NCBI GenBank assembly: GCA_029207755.1
Contig: JARCOQ010000003.1
Span: 1,674,001 to 1,738,000 of the forward strand
DNA length: 64,000 bases
Source of the DNA: Chamaea fasciata
Lineage: Eukaryota > Chordata > Aves > Passeriformes > Sylviidae
Direction: 5' to 3'
How positions within the stretch are numbered: the first letter of the stretch is position 1; every line of letters begins with the position of its first letter. Positions 37,901 through 49,900 of this stretch are shown one piece after another. Below the pieces are notes generated by a model. It saw only the letters and a list, made by a program, of their open reading frames with translations. It did not search any database and was not told the origin of the DNA. A program made the position numbers and the translations under genes.

Positions 37901-40900
37901 TGTGCTTTCAAAAACCTGGGGTTTATGTTTATTGCTGAGATGCATTACGTTCATCCCAGCTGTTAAAATGCGTGCTGTGTTGTTTATAAACACGGATATA
38001 AATAAATTACTGCACCTGCACCACGCACTATTCCCGCTGCTGCGTGTGCACAGGGTGTGACAGCCGAGGTGTCTGACATGTGTGAGCACGTCCCCATTCC
38101 AGCCTCACGCAGATGTGGATTTTCAGCTGCCTCCCTTTTTGCCCTGCTTGTATTCCCACCCTTTGCCTCCTGCTTCTTCCTGCCAACATCAGACTCAGCC
38201 CACCTGTCAGCAGAAATGACATCCTGGGTTTTTTTGGGTTTGTTTTTTTTTTCCCCTCCTTCCTGAGCTCTGCAGAGCAGCCTGCTGTGCACAGGAACCA
38301 TCCCCTGCCAGCTCCACTGCTCTGACATAACAGCTGGGAGGAGACTTGCAGATTAAAGCTGCATCAGGAGGTTTTGCCCCTGATGGGGAGCTGCAGGTTT
38401 GGATAATAGGAATAGTAAAAAATAAAGTGGCGTGGGCAGGAGAACTGTCTGTTGGAATGGAGACGCTTCCTTGGAAAGCCAAGGATGTTGTGACGAGGAT
38501 CACAGGCATGGAGCTGTGCTGGCCTTGCAGTGTGTCCCCTTGGTGGCACTGGGAGATACAGGGACAGGGAGCAGCAACAGCAGGTCCAGCAGTTTCTCTG
38601 TATTTTGAGGCACTTTTTCCAACTGTGTTGTATCCTGTTGTTGTTATGTGTTCTGGTGATTTTGGCACGTGCTGTGAAGCTGTGGGCAAGATGCAGGAGA
38701 ATAAAAGAAGCAGAGTCATGGATTTAATAACGGAGATACATTCATGCTGCAATAATATTGCTGGCGTGTTCGCTTTGAGGAACACTGTGCTGTCTTTTGT
38801 GAAGTGGCATTTTAGCCTAACCCTGAGAAATTCCCAAAGTGATCAGGAATTTGACCTGGAGTCTCTGGTCCTGCCCGGAGGAACGTTCATGGTGTGAGCA
38901 TCGCTGCTCAGCACGCAGCCGTTTGCTCTGGGATTTTGCAATTAAAGTTCAACTTTCAGTACAGAAAAAAACATAAAATAAGAGTCAATAATATCTTCCA
39001 TTGACACTCTTGCAGGCTTTGCTCTGTCGTAAGCTTTGCAAACTTCGCCATTTAGCATTGTGCATTGTCTCTACGGAAGTTATCCTCAGATGGTAACAAC
39101 TGGTTGATGACACAGTGGTATCTTGCAAATCCCATTTTAGCAGGTTATATCTGTGCTAAATAATTAAGTCTTTCTCTGGAAAGATGAATGAAAGTCTGCA
39201 AGGCTGTTGGAGCACTTAATCTTTGCACCTTGTTTCTTCTTCAAGGAGTTTTACCTCAAACCTGCTTCTTTGTTGGAGATTACAAAGAAGCTGAATCGTG
39301 TGCTTACGTTCACAAGTTTGTTTAAATAATCAAGAGTGAATTCTGGGGCCTGCATCACATCTGCCCTCCTGCATGGTATTTGTTCCCTCCGGACAAGGTT
39401 TGCAGCTCGGCATGGCCTGAGGTGCAGAAACTGTTCTTGATATTACATTGAATTCACATTAAATATTCACTCCTGAGCTTGAGGTTTTATTTCAACCCCA
39501 CCTTTTAAGTGTCCCTTTTGTAACAGGTATTGCCTATTATTTTAAAACAAAACCAACCTGTCAGTCCCTTTAGTTGATACATGAAGAAATGTGGAGTTAT
39601 GAGCTGCTGAGCAGTAAATAAAGTCATGGTTTATAAATTCAGCTACCCTGTCCTCTCCCTGGAAGGAGGAGGTCACACAAAGTAAGTGTGTTTCTTACTC
39701 CAGTTTCTGCTAAAAGTTTAGGAGCTAACTTCATCATCTGCTGTTTCTCCTTCTCTAACATGAGGGAAATTCTCTGTATTTCTGCTTCACACGGCTCCCA
39801 GGAAATGAGGGGCTGTTGTGTTTTGCTGAGCTGCCAGCCCTGCATGCCGTGCTTTTCCCAACAACCTCACCCACCAACAGCTGAAGCCTAGAGTGCCTTA
39901 AATCTGCTCCTTTCAGAGGAAAGGTTTGGGCATTTAAACAGCCAGTTGGTGAAATAAGTTTCTCTGCCAGCTTCAGCTGAACTTCCACAAGCTTGTGGCC
40001 CACATCCATGGCAGAGTCCAGCTGCACAGGAGTTTGCAGTAGGAGTTACTCTTACAGCTTTTGTTGTCTAAGAATGATTTCATCTTGATGGCTTTTGCTT
40101 GCTAATGGTTACTGTGTGGTCCCTGACACAGGCTTGCACAGAGCTGTTCCTTGGCAGAGCTGGGGGAGATGCCTGCTGATGCTCTAATGTGGAGTGATCC
40201 CAAGATCAGAGAGTGAATGGCTGTGAAAGGGGAGCAGAGCCACTGGGGCATTGGTGAGCTCAGCGTGTTGGGATGTCGACTTTGCAGGAAAGGATGTCCT
40301 TTTGTTGCCGCTGAGGGAAACAGGATCGTCATGGGTTCCAGGGCTCTTGAGTGGTACAGCACAAGCTGTAGCTCTGCAAACACAGGCAAAAGTTCTCGTA
40401 CTTTGCAAAGATACGGGAAAGTTTGCGTCGAGAGCAAGGACAGTCTGGGTTTAGCTGATCAAAGGCATCTCACAGTAAATTTAAACCTGTCAGTGTGGAA
40501 GAAGAGAAACTTGCGCAGTATCTCTAGAGGAAGAGATCTGAAAGAGCAAAAAAGATACAAATACTGAAGTGAATGTTTCTCAAATCAGTCATCAATCTCC
40601 TGTATACTTCTGGGGGAGCGTTCAGGAATTGTTCCTGCATTACTGAAGAGTCCAAGGGAGATAGCAATTGAAGGTGTTCTGAATGGATACGTAAAGCACT
40701 TACCCACATCCTATGCAAGGTTCAGTATTTCAGGGCTCAATGAGTTACCTGCTACTTATTAAAATTACCCAGCTCACCTGTAATTTTTTTTTCTGTTGTC
40801 CTTTGTAAGCAGCAAGCCCACTCTGAAAGGGGATGCCTGCCTCATGCACATGGTCTATTAATAAATTGCTCAATTAAAATTTTAATCATGCATATATTTT

Positions 40901-43900
40901 GCCGTCTGTCCAGTAGTTGTCTAAGAAGCTTGATAGTATTTTTTTGTTAGAAAAACAGGACCTCTGAATTTTCTTGGTGGTATTCTGCGTAGTGTAGCTG
41001 AATTACCTCAATTGATTAGGTATAGTTTCTTTTTCTAAACTTCCTGTGTGATGGCAATCATTGGAGATTCCCAGAGCCTGATAAATAGTTTGATACAAGG
41101 GCTTTGGTTCTGACAAAGGTCACTTTGTGAGGATAGCAAATATATACTTACGTCATTAAGGGTAGTTTAAAATGTTTAAATGTTGAAAAATGTTTTGTTT
41201 CATTCCAAGCCCTCATGTCTAGGGCTCCGACGTTTCTGGTATGTGCAGAATTTTTTAAACCTCAAATTCTCCATTCAAATGCATCACAATTCTTAATAAT
41301 GTTCTGGATACCTTGAACCATTATTTGCTTTTTAACAAGTTTTCAGCAGAGATCGTGCTGCCTTCGTTGGGTCCTCCAAATCTCCCATCCGCCTGTCTAA
41401 ATTATTTTAACTGACATAGTTTCTAATTTACTCTCTCCAGTTGAGAGAGCTCCCTGTAGCTTGTCTATTTTAGCATTTAATTGCTGTATACTCTCCCAAA
41501 TTAAATTCTGTAGTGATCCATTTTGCTCTGCCGGTGAAGCAGTGATCTTTTCATCAGGGCAAGGTGGTGAGTGCAGGGGGAGAGGGAGAACCTTCCAGCT
41601 CCTCTCTGCTGCTGCCTGGGGGCTGCAGGGGGCTTTGTGTCAGGGGACAGCTTTCCTCCGAAACACTCTCCATTTCGTTCTGAAGCCAAAGGAGAAGGAA
41701 ACCCCTTGGTTCTCAGCGAGCTTTTACAGCTGGACGAATTGCTTCGTCGGTTATTTTCCGCCAAAGTTTGCTCCTCCTTAAAAATCTTTGTGGGCTTTTT
41801 GGCGTCTGCCTTTGTAAAAGATGAAAAGGCAGCCCCTCAAAATACCCTTTTCCTTGTTTGTGAGGAAGGCAATAAAAAAATACCGTTCCTTTTGACAAAA
41901 TAATATCCAGTAAGGAAACGTGTTGTCTTCCCTAGTTAGGTCTTTTATTGGATCACGTTTGTACAGTGATTACTAATGGCTTAATATATTTCTATCAAAG
42001 AGGGACCATTTACTATCCTAAATAACCCTAAATAATTAAAAACTTCAGTTCTTAAAAACCCAGCCAATATTTTGATTCTGTGTAACTCTAGAAGCTTGGA
42101 GGCAGTTTAACGGAAAATACAAAGATGTTTCTTACTTATTTGCACCTCATACATTAACTGTGAAGACGACTTGCCAGCCAGTTGGTAAGTACAGGAAACA
42201 AGGTCATTAAAAATACATTTTTAAGGGAAGAGGACTGCATGAAATTCACATCGCAGCATCATTTTTCTCCCAAATAAATTGAGAATAAATGAAGAATGCG
42301 AGGTCAGGCCTTCAGTGTGAAGGTGTTAATCTTTTGGCTTGCTTTCTGATGGCACCACTGAATTGCACTGCTCTTGGTCTCTGAGGTGACAATGTTTTGA
42401 AAGTCTGTGCAAGCACAAACAGCAAGCTTCGAAATTGGGAACTGCCTGAGCTCATTATTACTAATAGTTTTCTGTACCAAAAAGGAATGCGACTTTTTAT
42501 TGATTTACTGAGTATTGCTGGTTCTACACATTTCTTTTTGGAAATCAGAGTACTCCAGGCTACTGTTTTCTATATTAATTTTCATTTTGTCACCTTTGAG
42601 TCCATCTTCTTATTCCAGATTTTTAATAAATTTGCTCAAATTTTTTTTCCTAAAGCGTCAGGATGCACAAATATCGACCACCCCCAGTGGGTGGAGTGCA
42701 GAGCCAGCCACGTGTTTCATCCTGCTGTTTTTCCAGCTGGGAGCAGCTGTCCCAGCTTGAGGCACTGCCCAGATGGGGTTATTTCCCCCAAAATATGGTC
42801 TGTGTTTGAGGCATTTTGGAGACTGGGGGGAGAGTAGGAGGAGGAGGCTGTCAAGGGAAGTGAGAGAAAAGTGTAGAATACAAAAGCAGAAATTCCCCGA
42901 CACAGGAGGGAAAGATGGAGAAATGTGTTTACAGCCAGGTTTTACTCTTAAGTGAATTACAACGATCACTTTTGCAAACAATGTACTTTAAAAATAACAC
43001 ACAGGTTTCATCAGAGCCTTTAGTCAACCCAACACAGCCTTTATTCTGCTATGCAGGAAAGTAAACCTGCTGTAGTTTCTGCTAATACACAAGTAGTTTT
43101 ATTTTAATAATTTATTAAAAATTTCTAGGGGAATGGCACTTTTTTTTTCCCAGTGTGCTGTTTCACTTGCTGGAACTATACAGCAACAAACATGAAACAA
43201 CAAAAAATGGTTGTTAACAATGCTCCATGTATTATTCTCTTATGAGTCCAGCAGTGCCCACTCTCAGTCTCAGTAGGATGTTTGAGCTGAAGATAACATA
43301 GAGATATTTGTATTTTACTGGCATTGTAGGTTGTCTTCTGTCTCCCTGTGACATTCAGACATCATAGCTGATTTTATTTGCGTAATGCATTGCCTTTCTT
43401 AAAAGTAAAAGCTTTCCAAATTGCTGTTTTCTTACAGAATGCTCTCCATCTTCCCTGTCAAGTGTTGTATTTTGCCACCTCTCTTTATTATTGCATTGGT
43501 AATTGTTTCTCTCCTTTGACTTCAAAATTGACATTTCATGCCACCCTTTCACAAAACAGGATGTGGCAACCCCGGCAGCCACATGAATGTAAAACACCTG
43601 GAGGCACAACAGAGCCTTACACAGTTTAAACTTTGATTATATAGGCAAAAGCAGGAAAGTTGAGCAATTAAAACATTTGCACTGGGATTCCTGCTTGACT
43701 TTCCACCTGCTCATACGAGACACAAGCAAACAGCAGATCAGACTTTTACCATTAAATGGATATTATTGATTCAGTATCCCACCAAAGTGGGCTTCTCTTT
43801 GAAATAACTCATTCCAACTTGCTGCTCAGCTGTTTCTGTCTACTCTGCTTGTAGGTTTGCTGTCTACTCCCTTCTTGGATTATTTTATCCCTGCCAATTT

Positions 43901-46900
43901 ACGAATTATTTATCCTCCAGCAACAAAATGTCTCTGTGTTTCTGGGGTAACTCAGACTCTACTATAGGAAGCGTGTAGGTTTTTTGGAAGAAATTCTACA
44001 ATCTTTGTGAGAAGTGGTTATTAGCGTGCTCTGACATTTGAAGACAATTTTTTAGAAGTTGCTTTTGTGTCAGAGTAGAAAACATAATCCGTTGTGAAAT
44101 CAGTCGTGGACCTAAGCAGCACGAGAATATTCTTGCAAGCTGCAAAAAGTTTTTCTCCGTCTACTTATGTAGCTAAAACTACTTAAGGCCAAACCTGTAA
44201 AACTTAAAAGGAGTTGTCACAAAACATTGTGAAACTTCTAACAGACTTCACTTTCTGGGAGTGTATAAATGCTGAAACTTGCATGTGAAGCTAAATAAGA
44301 CTTGAAAGATCAGGCACTGATTTTTCATTTTGGTTGGGTTTGGAGGTTTTACTTGGAGGGTTTTTTTGTATGATAAACTCACAAATTTGGGGTTTTGTAG
44401 GCAATTGGAACTTGGAAAGTCAACTTCTGTGTCTTTGGCCCACAAAAACGTTATGAAATTATTTCATTTCTTAGGAAGACTGGACTCGATTGCCAAGTGT
44501 ATCTTGTTCTTCACATCACTACAGGATATGTAGTGACAGGAAAATCCTCTTGCCCCTGGCTGGCTTCTTCCCTTTGTCCTGGCACACTGCTGCCTGCATT
44601 CCCATCTCCCTCTTCCCCGACATCGGCTAACACCAGAAGATCCCATTAGGAATTGCTGATGATCATCTCCACTGGGAGAACTTTGCCTCTTCCTTATTCA
44701 TGTCTCTTATTCACTCTCTGATCCAGATAATCTGAAGGTGAAAATGACAAGATGATCATTTGTACAATAAGTAGATACTAAGTGAGAATGTAATTTCACA
44801 TCATTTCAACATTCTTCTTGCCTTGCTATCTGTGTCTGGCTTTTGCATGCTTGCAAGTTTAATGTTGTGTTCTTTCTCTTCACTTCAGAACCACCACTGA
44901 ATTGGAGATTGGGTTGACTTACCTTGTAATTTAGTCATTTTTAGTAAAATCACTCTGATAAAGACAACGTGCACCTGACTTACCAGAGAAGATGGTGTGG
45001 TTATAACAAGAGAAAGTAGCTCTGCCCCCAAGTTACCCCTGGTTTTGGAGTCACTGAAGCATGTCGGTGTTCCCCAAATCTAGTGGGAGGTCTGTGTGTT
45101 GCTCTCACGGCATTGGGTGCTATAACGGGTGAGCCAGCACCGAGGAGGCATTTGTAGCCGCACAAGGAAATAAATCCAGATCTTTGTTGAGCTGGGGATA
45201 TTCGCAGCTGCTGAGAAGTGATTTTGAGAGGAGCACGTCGGAATCCAGGCATGGTGTGGCTGATCAGTGATTCATCTGCGAGGCTGCAAGCATTACCCAC
45301 ATTGATGATTTGTTCTAAGATCTGTTGATCTTGCTAAGATCAACACCTTACTGTCAACATCAACTCTTCAAAACCTTCCCAGACGAGTTGTCCGAGATCC
45401 TGTTGGGTGCAGATGCCTGAACAGCAAACCTTGCGCTGGGTATAACGAGCTGTAACGTTAATTATTCTAAAGGTATGATACAACGACAGCTTCTTGTTGT
45501 TCATATCTGTGTAATAATGGAAACTCCCTGATTGCGCTTTCCATTTTACACATTGTCAGAACCCTGGACCTTAATCTTGCTCTTTGAGTGACAACTGCAG
45601 CTGGGGGAAGAGCACTCCCATTGTTTGTGAGAGTCGCATCTGCTCAACTTGATTCAGCTGAGAGTATTTGCATATTCTTAAGTATTTCTTCTGAGAGGGC
45701 CTAAATCCTTCTCAAGTGTTTGATGCATTTTTGAAATTCATTCATAAGGTATCTACATGCACTAATAGTTCTGTATAATATTGCTGTGCATAATCTGTCA
45801 GATAAGGCTAGTTTTTTAAACAAGGTATTCTTTGGGGATGACATATTACATTCTGACTTATTCTACTGGGCAGAAATGTCAAGTGCTTTGAGAAAGGATG
45901 CTTGAATGTTTTGATTGAATTAGTATTCTTTATTCGACACAAATTGTCAACTGCAGTAAAATGTAGTCTTATTGTGAGACCATTTTTCAAAAGAATTAAT
46001 AGCAGGGGTTTTTTTTTGTTACTGGAGTTTTTTTTTACATATAATCATTCCTTTCCTGCTGATGCTGATATTAGATAGACCAAGAAAGTGGATTCTTAGA
46101 TGTATTTTAGATTAATTAGTCTGAATTGTTAAACCATGAGCAACACTTTTATATTGAAATACAACTTAGGCTGTTCAAATAAAAATTTATCTTTTATCTT
46201 TATCTGTTTTTCTCTTTATTTTTTCCTTGCAAAATTTTCATCAGTATTTTTGGAAGTATTGTCAGCTTTACTTTCAGAAACCTTTCACTCTTGGTAATGC
46301 ACGTACAACATTAATGAGAAGAACCACTGCTCTGAGAAATATTCAGGGATTATATTTGAGCATGGAACACAAAGTTGATGACCTCAAACCATTCTGCAAA
46401 GAAATACATGCGTGGTCAAAACCTACATCTTCCATAGGCTGGAAGTTCCAGTCCAGAACTATCCAAGTTTGGATACAGCAAACGAGCCCAGTTTGCTGTG
46501 TAAAGAAATGGAAATATAAAATGGAAATATATTCCCAGGAGTTTAACTGGATGTGTGCTGTGGATCTGCTTCAAGCTCCAGCCATTGAAGACATCCTAGA
46601 TCTCGTAATGGAATAACACTGATCACAATGGACAACCTTTTTTTCTTCTTTTTTTTTGTTTTTCATTGCCCTAAGAAAGTGTTCAAAGCTCCACCACTAT
46701 TAATGACTGACATAATTTAAGAAATGGTTTACAGGGCCATAGTGATTTAAAAAAAAAACAAACCAAAAGCCAAAAAACCCCTACAGATTTAATAAGTGCA
46801 TTATTTGTTTTGTGCACAAGCAGGTTTTAGTGTTAACAGCACCTTTTACATTCACTTTGTTTTTCTTTTGCTTTCAGGAATCCCCTTCTGGACGTAGAAA

Positions 46901-49900
46901 AGCTCTTGCTACCAGCAGCATCAACATGAAGCAATATGCCAGCCCCATGCCTACACAGACAGATGTCAGGTTAAAATTCAAGCCTTTGTCTAAGAAAGTG
47001 GTCTCTGCCACACTGCAGTTCTCCTTATCATGTATTTTCCTGAGGGAAGGAAAAGCCACGTAAGTTGTTGTTTTTTTGTTTTTTGTTTTTTAAACCAGAT
47101 AGTTTGCTTTGTGTCGCTTTTCAAAGAATCCTTTGGATAAAGAGCTCTTTCTGTAGAGAATGGTGGAATTTGAGAGTGTCCTTCAGCATACCTATCATTC
47201 CTGCCATATTTGGTTTCTTAACTGGGTAAAAGTTGTTTCTTACTCTCATTTCAGCCTTGTGTTCTTCAGAGACAAATGGCTTGTGCCCTACTCTTACAGA
47301 CATTTTAAATAACAACAGCTTAAGAGTATCTACAGGTCTGAAATGAGTGGAAGCGTGTGTTTATGTGCATGTGTGTGCTCATCCAGCAATAACCCCTGGC
47401 AGATTTTGAGGGAGCCCACTGATATTTCACAAAGGATGCAATCAGGACAAAGCCGGCGAGGGAGGGTGGAGTCAAGGTTAAGATTTTGGGTTGAGCACAA
47501 GAACATCCTGTGGAAAGACTTCTCTAGGGCACTGATTACTCACCCACTTGGTTCTGTCCCTTACTTCAGTGGCCTTTGATCATTTTTGCAGATGCTGTAA
47601 TCTCTCCTGCAGTTTCTGTCAGATCCTAGATATGTTGGATATTCTCCCGTGGCTGGAGAATGGATTGTTTGTCACAGTCCTGGTTTCAGCTGGGGTAGTT
47701 TTGGTTTGCCTTTCTACCTCTAGACATATGGCAGAACAAAAAGAGGTAGATGGGGAAGCTGTTCCTCTGATGGTTCTTCTGCCTCTTCCTAAATTCCTTT
47801 CTCTTTCTAAAAAACTGACAGTTTGCTTCTAGCTTTCAGCATTCCGAATTCATTTGTAGACATTGCCCACTGTGACGCAACTGCCCAAAAAATGTTGCAT
47901 GAACATCTTGCCAGGCTGCCACGTTAAAACATTTTGACACAATTTTTTTTTTTCTCCGCATGCTTTGAAAGCCACAGATGCATTCCTCACTATTAATTAC
48001 GATTAATATTTCCCCTCTCTGATTAACCTGTTGTGAACCACGTCTTGGCATACCGTATAAGAATGATATTTTGAAGTATTTAGCTGGGATTTAAATGCAG
48101 CTGAAGATGAGAATGGAAAAAGTCAGCAGCTGATAACGCTCTTAAACTTTGTTGGAGCAACCAGCATCCCTGAACTGTACATTAATCAGCTAAATTATGT
48201 TGTTACTGGGTTTTGAGGCCGTAATTTGTAAAAACTGATCTATTTAGGTTTGCAAATGATTTCAGATATTTAGAAAAGGGATTTTAATTTCTGTAACAGC
48301 ATCAGGAGTTATGAATGGATGTAGGTGTTGCATGCAGCATGTGGGCAGTGGGTCTGGCCAAGCATTTTCACTTTAACCAAAGCAGAGCAGGCAAGCATTT
48401 ACCAGCCTTTCTGGGCTGGTTTAAAATTTTAGGAAGCAGTTGTTAAGGTAACTCTTGATGCAAAGCAGTATTTTTTTTTTTTTTGCCCTTTACAATTTTG
48501 TGAATTGGAAACTTTCCCTTCAGAAATGGATACCTATTTGTGAGTGTATTAATTTTATTTTTTCGCTATATTCGAGATCTGATATCATAGACCTCCCTGA
48601 AGAAAACATCAAAATATTTAAAGAATTTTAAAGAATGCAGTAATATCAGATGTGGTATTAACAAGCTGCATTTTAATGCCTGGTGTGATGTTTGTTATTT
48701 AGGGATGAGGACATGCAAAGCCTGGCTAGTCTGATGAGTATGAAACAAGCTGATATTGGTAACCTAGATGATTTTGAGGAAGACAATGAAGAAGATGAAG
48801 AAAACAGAGTGAACCAAGAGGAAAAGGCTGCAAAAATTACAGGTTGGTTTTGCCACAGGCATTGTAAAATATCGTTTCCTTTGCTAATTGTCCCATGTTT
48901 TTTATCCTTATGCTGTATTTTTATTTCACTTGAAAAAGATCCTAACAACCAAACCGTATTTAGGATAGCTTGATTGAAGAGGAACACATCCATAACTCAG
49001 CCATGTTTGAAGCCTTGATTTGTGCCTGTGTGTCCTGGTTTTGGGAGAGAGTGCACTAAGTAGGTAACATTTTAGGGAAGCAAAGAAGCAGCGTGAACAC
49101 AGGAGCTGAAAAAGTGGAGGAAAAGGGTGGGTGAGAAGACAAGAGGAGAGGCTCAAGTGAAATGAGAGAATAACTGCGAAATGAGTTGTGCCAGGGACGG
49201 ATGCTGAGGTTCTGCTCAATAACATGGCAATTCCAGGCTGCATTTTGCTGCCTTTTGGGTGGGGGTGTCTCATGGGAAAGAAATCAGGAGGCTGTTAAAG
49301 GACTTTAATGAATTTGATAGTGAAGTTGTTTGAAGTGAGATAGTGTAACCGCATTTGAATTGCTGATGAAAATGCTCAGTGTGTCCGGGATAGCTGAACT
49401 AATCGAGGCAAGTCAGATCAGGATGAGATGATGTTCAATTGTTGGTAGAGATCAGTGTGTAGCGCTGCTCCAGATGGGTTCTGCAGGAACTCTTTGTGTA
49501 AAGGATCAGGAGAAGAAAATTAACTTCTGCTGCCAGACTTCATCACTTCTAATGCTCTTTTAAAAGGTCTGAAATAAAGGGATCCTTCTCCAAAGGGGGG
49601 GGGAAGAGCATCCCGAGCGGAGAAGAGAATTCTCAAATCTGTTCTTGAAAATTCAGAGGAACATTGGTTCAGTGTTATGAAACATTACTTTCATCACTTC
49701 TTTTTGAGCTTTCGTTGCAATCAAAAGGTTCAGCCTGAAGCAGTTATTACTTAGTTTACATTTAGTGTTGTGAAAGGATGCAAATATGTTTTCTGTATGC
49801 TTTACATATTCAATTAAACATTTTTTACCCTGGCCAAATCTCTAGTTACGCTGCTATGTGTCTGGCACAGAGCATATTGGAAAGTCTGGAACGAAATATC

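Larger units (their letters stand above)
19458..46877 (+). other. EHBP1: EHBP1 intron, 27.4 kb
   Basis: This is the largest intron in the window, starting gtaagc and ending gctttcag. It holds a diverged repeat copy (19522-19615), a TSD-bounded LTR-type element (26702-28201), a second LTR-like sequence (about 29710-30130), several AT-rich blocks that look like candidate regulatory elements (31640-31770, 34005-34140, 36450-36570), homopolymers and an unexplained open frame after an acceptor-like site (46245-46616). No independent gene is recognised on either strand. Confidence 0.8.

Noticed and set aside
38207..38897. Overlapping open frames of about 190 codons on both strands
   Set aside because: The translations look random, both strands are open over the same bases, and no splice context or recognised domain is present.
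47673..47760. LTR start-like motif cagtcctggtttcagctggg
   Set aside because: No matching LTR body, end or target duplication was found downstream.
49029..49260. LTR start-like motif tgtcctggttttggg
   Set aside because: Similarity stops after about 15 bp; no end or duplication was seen.
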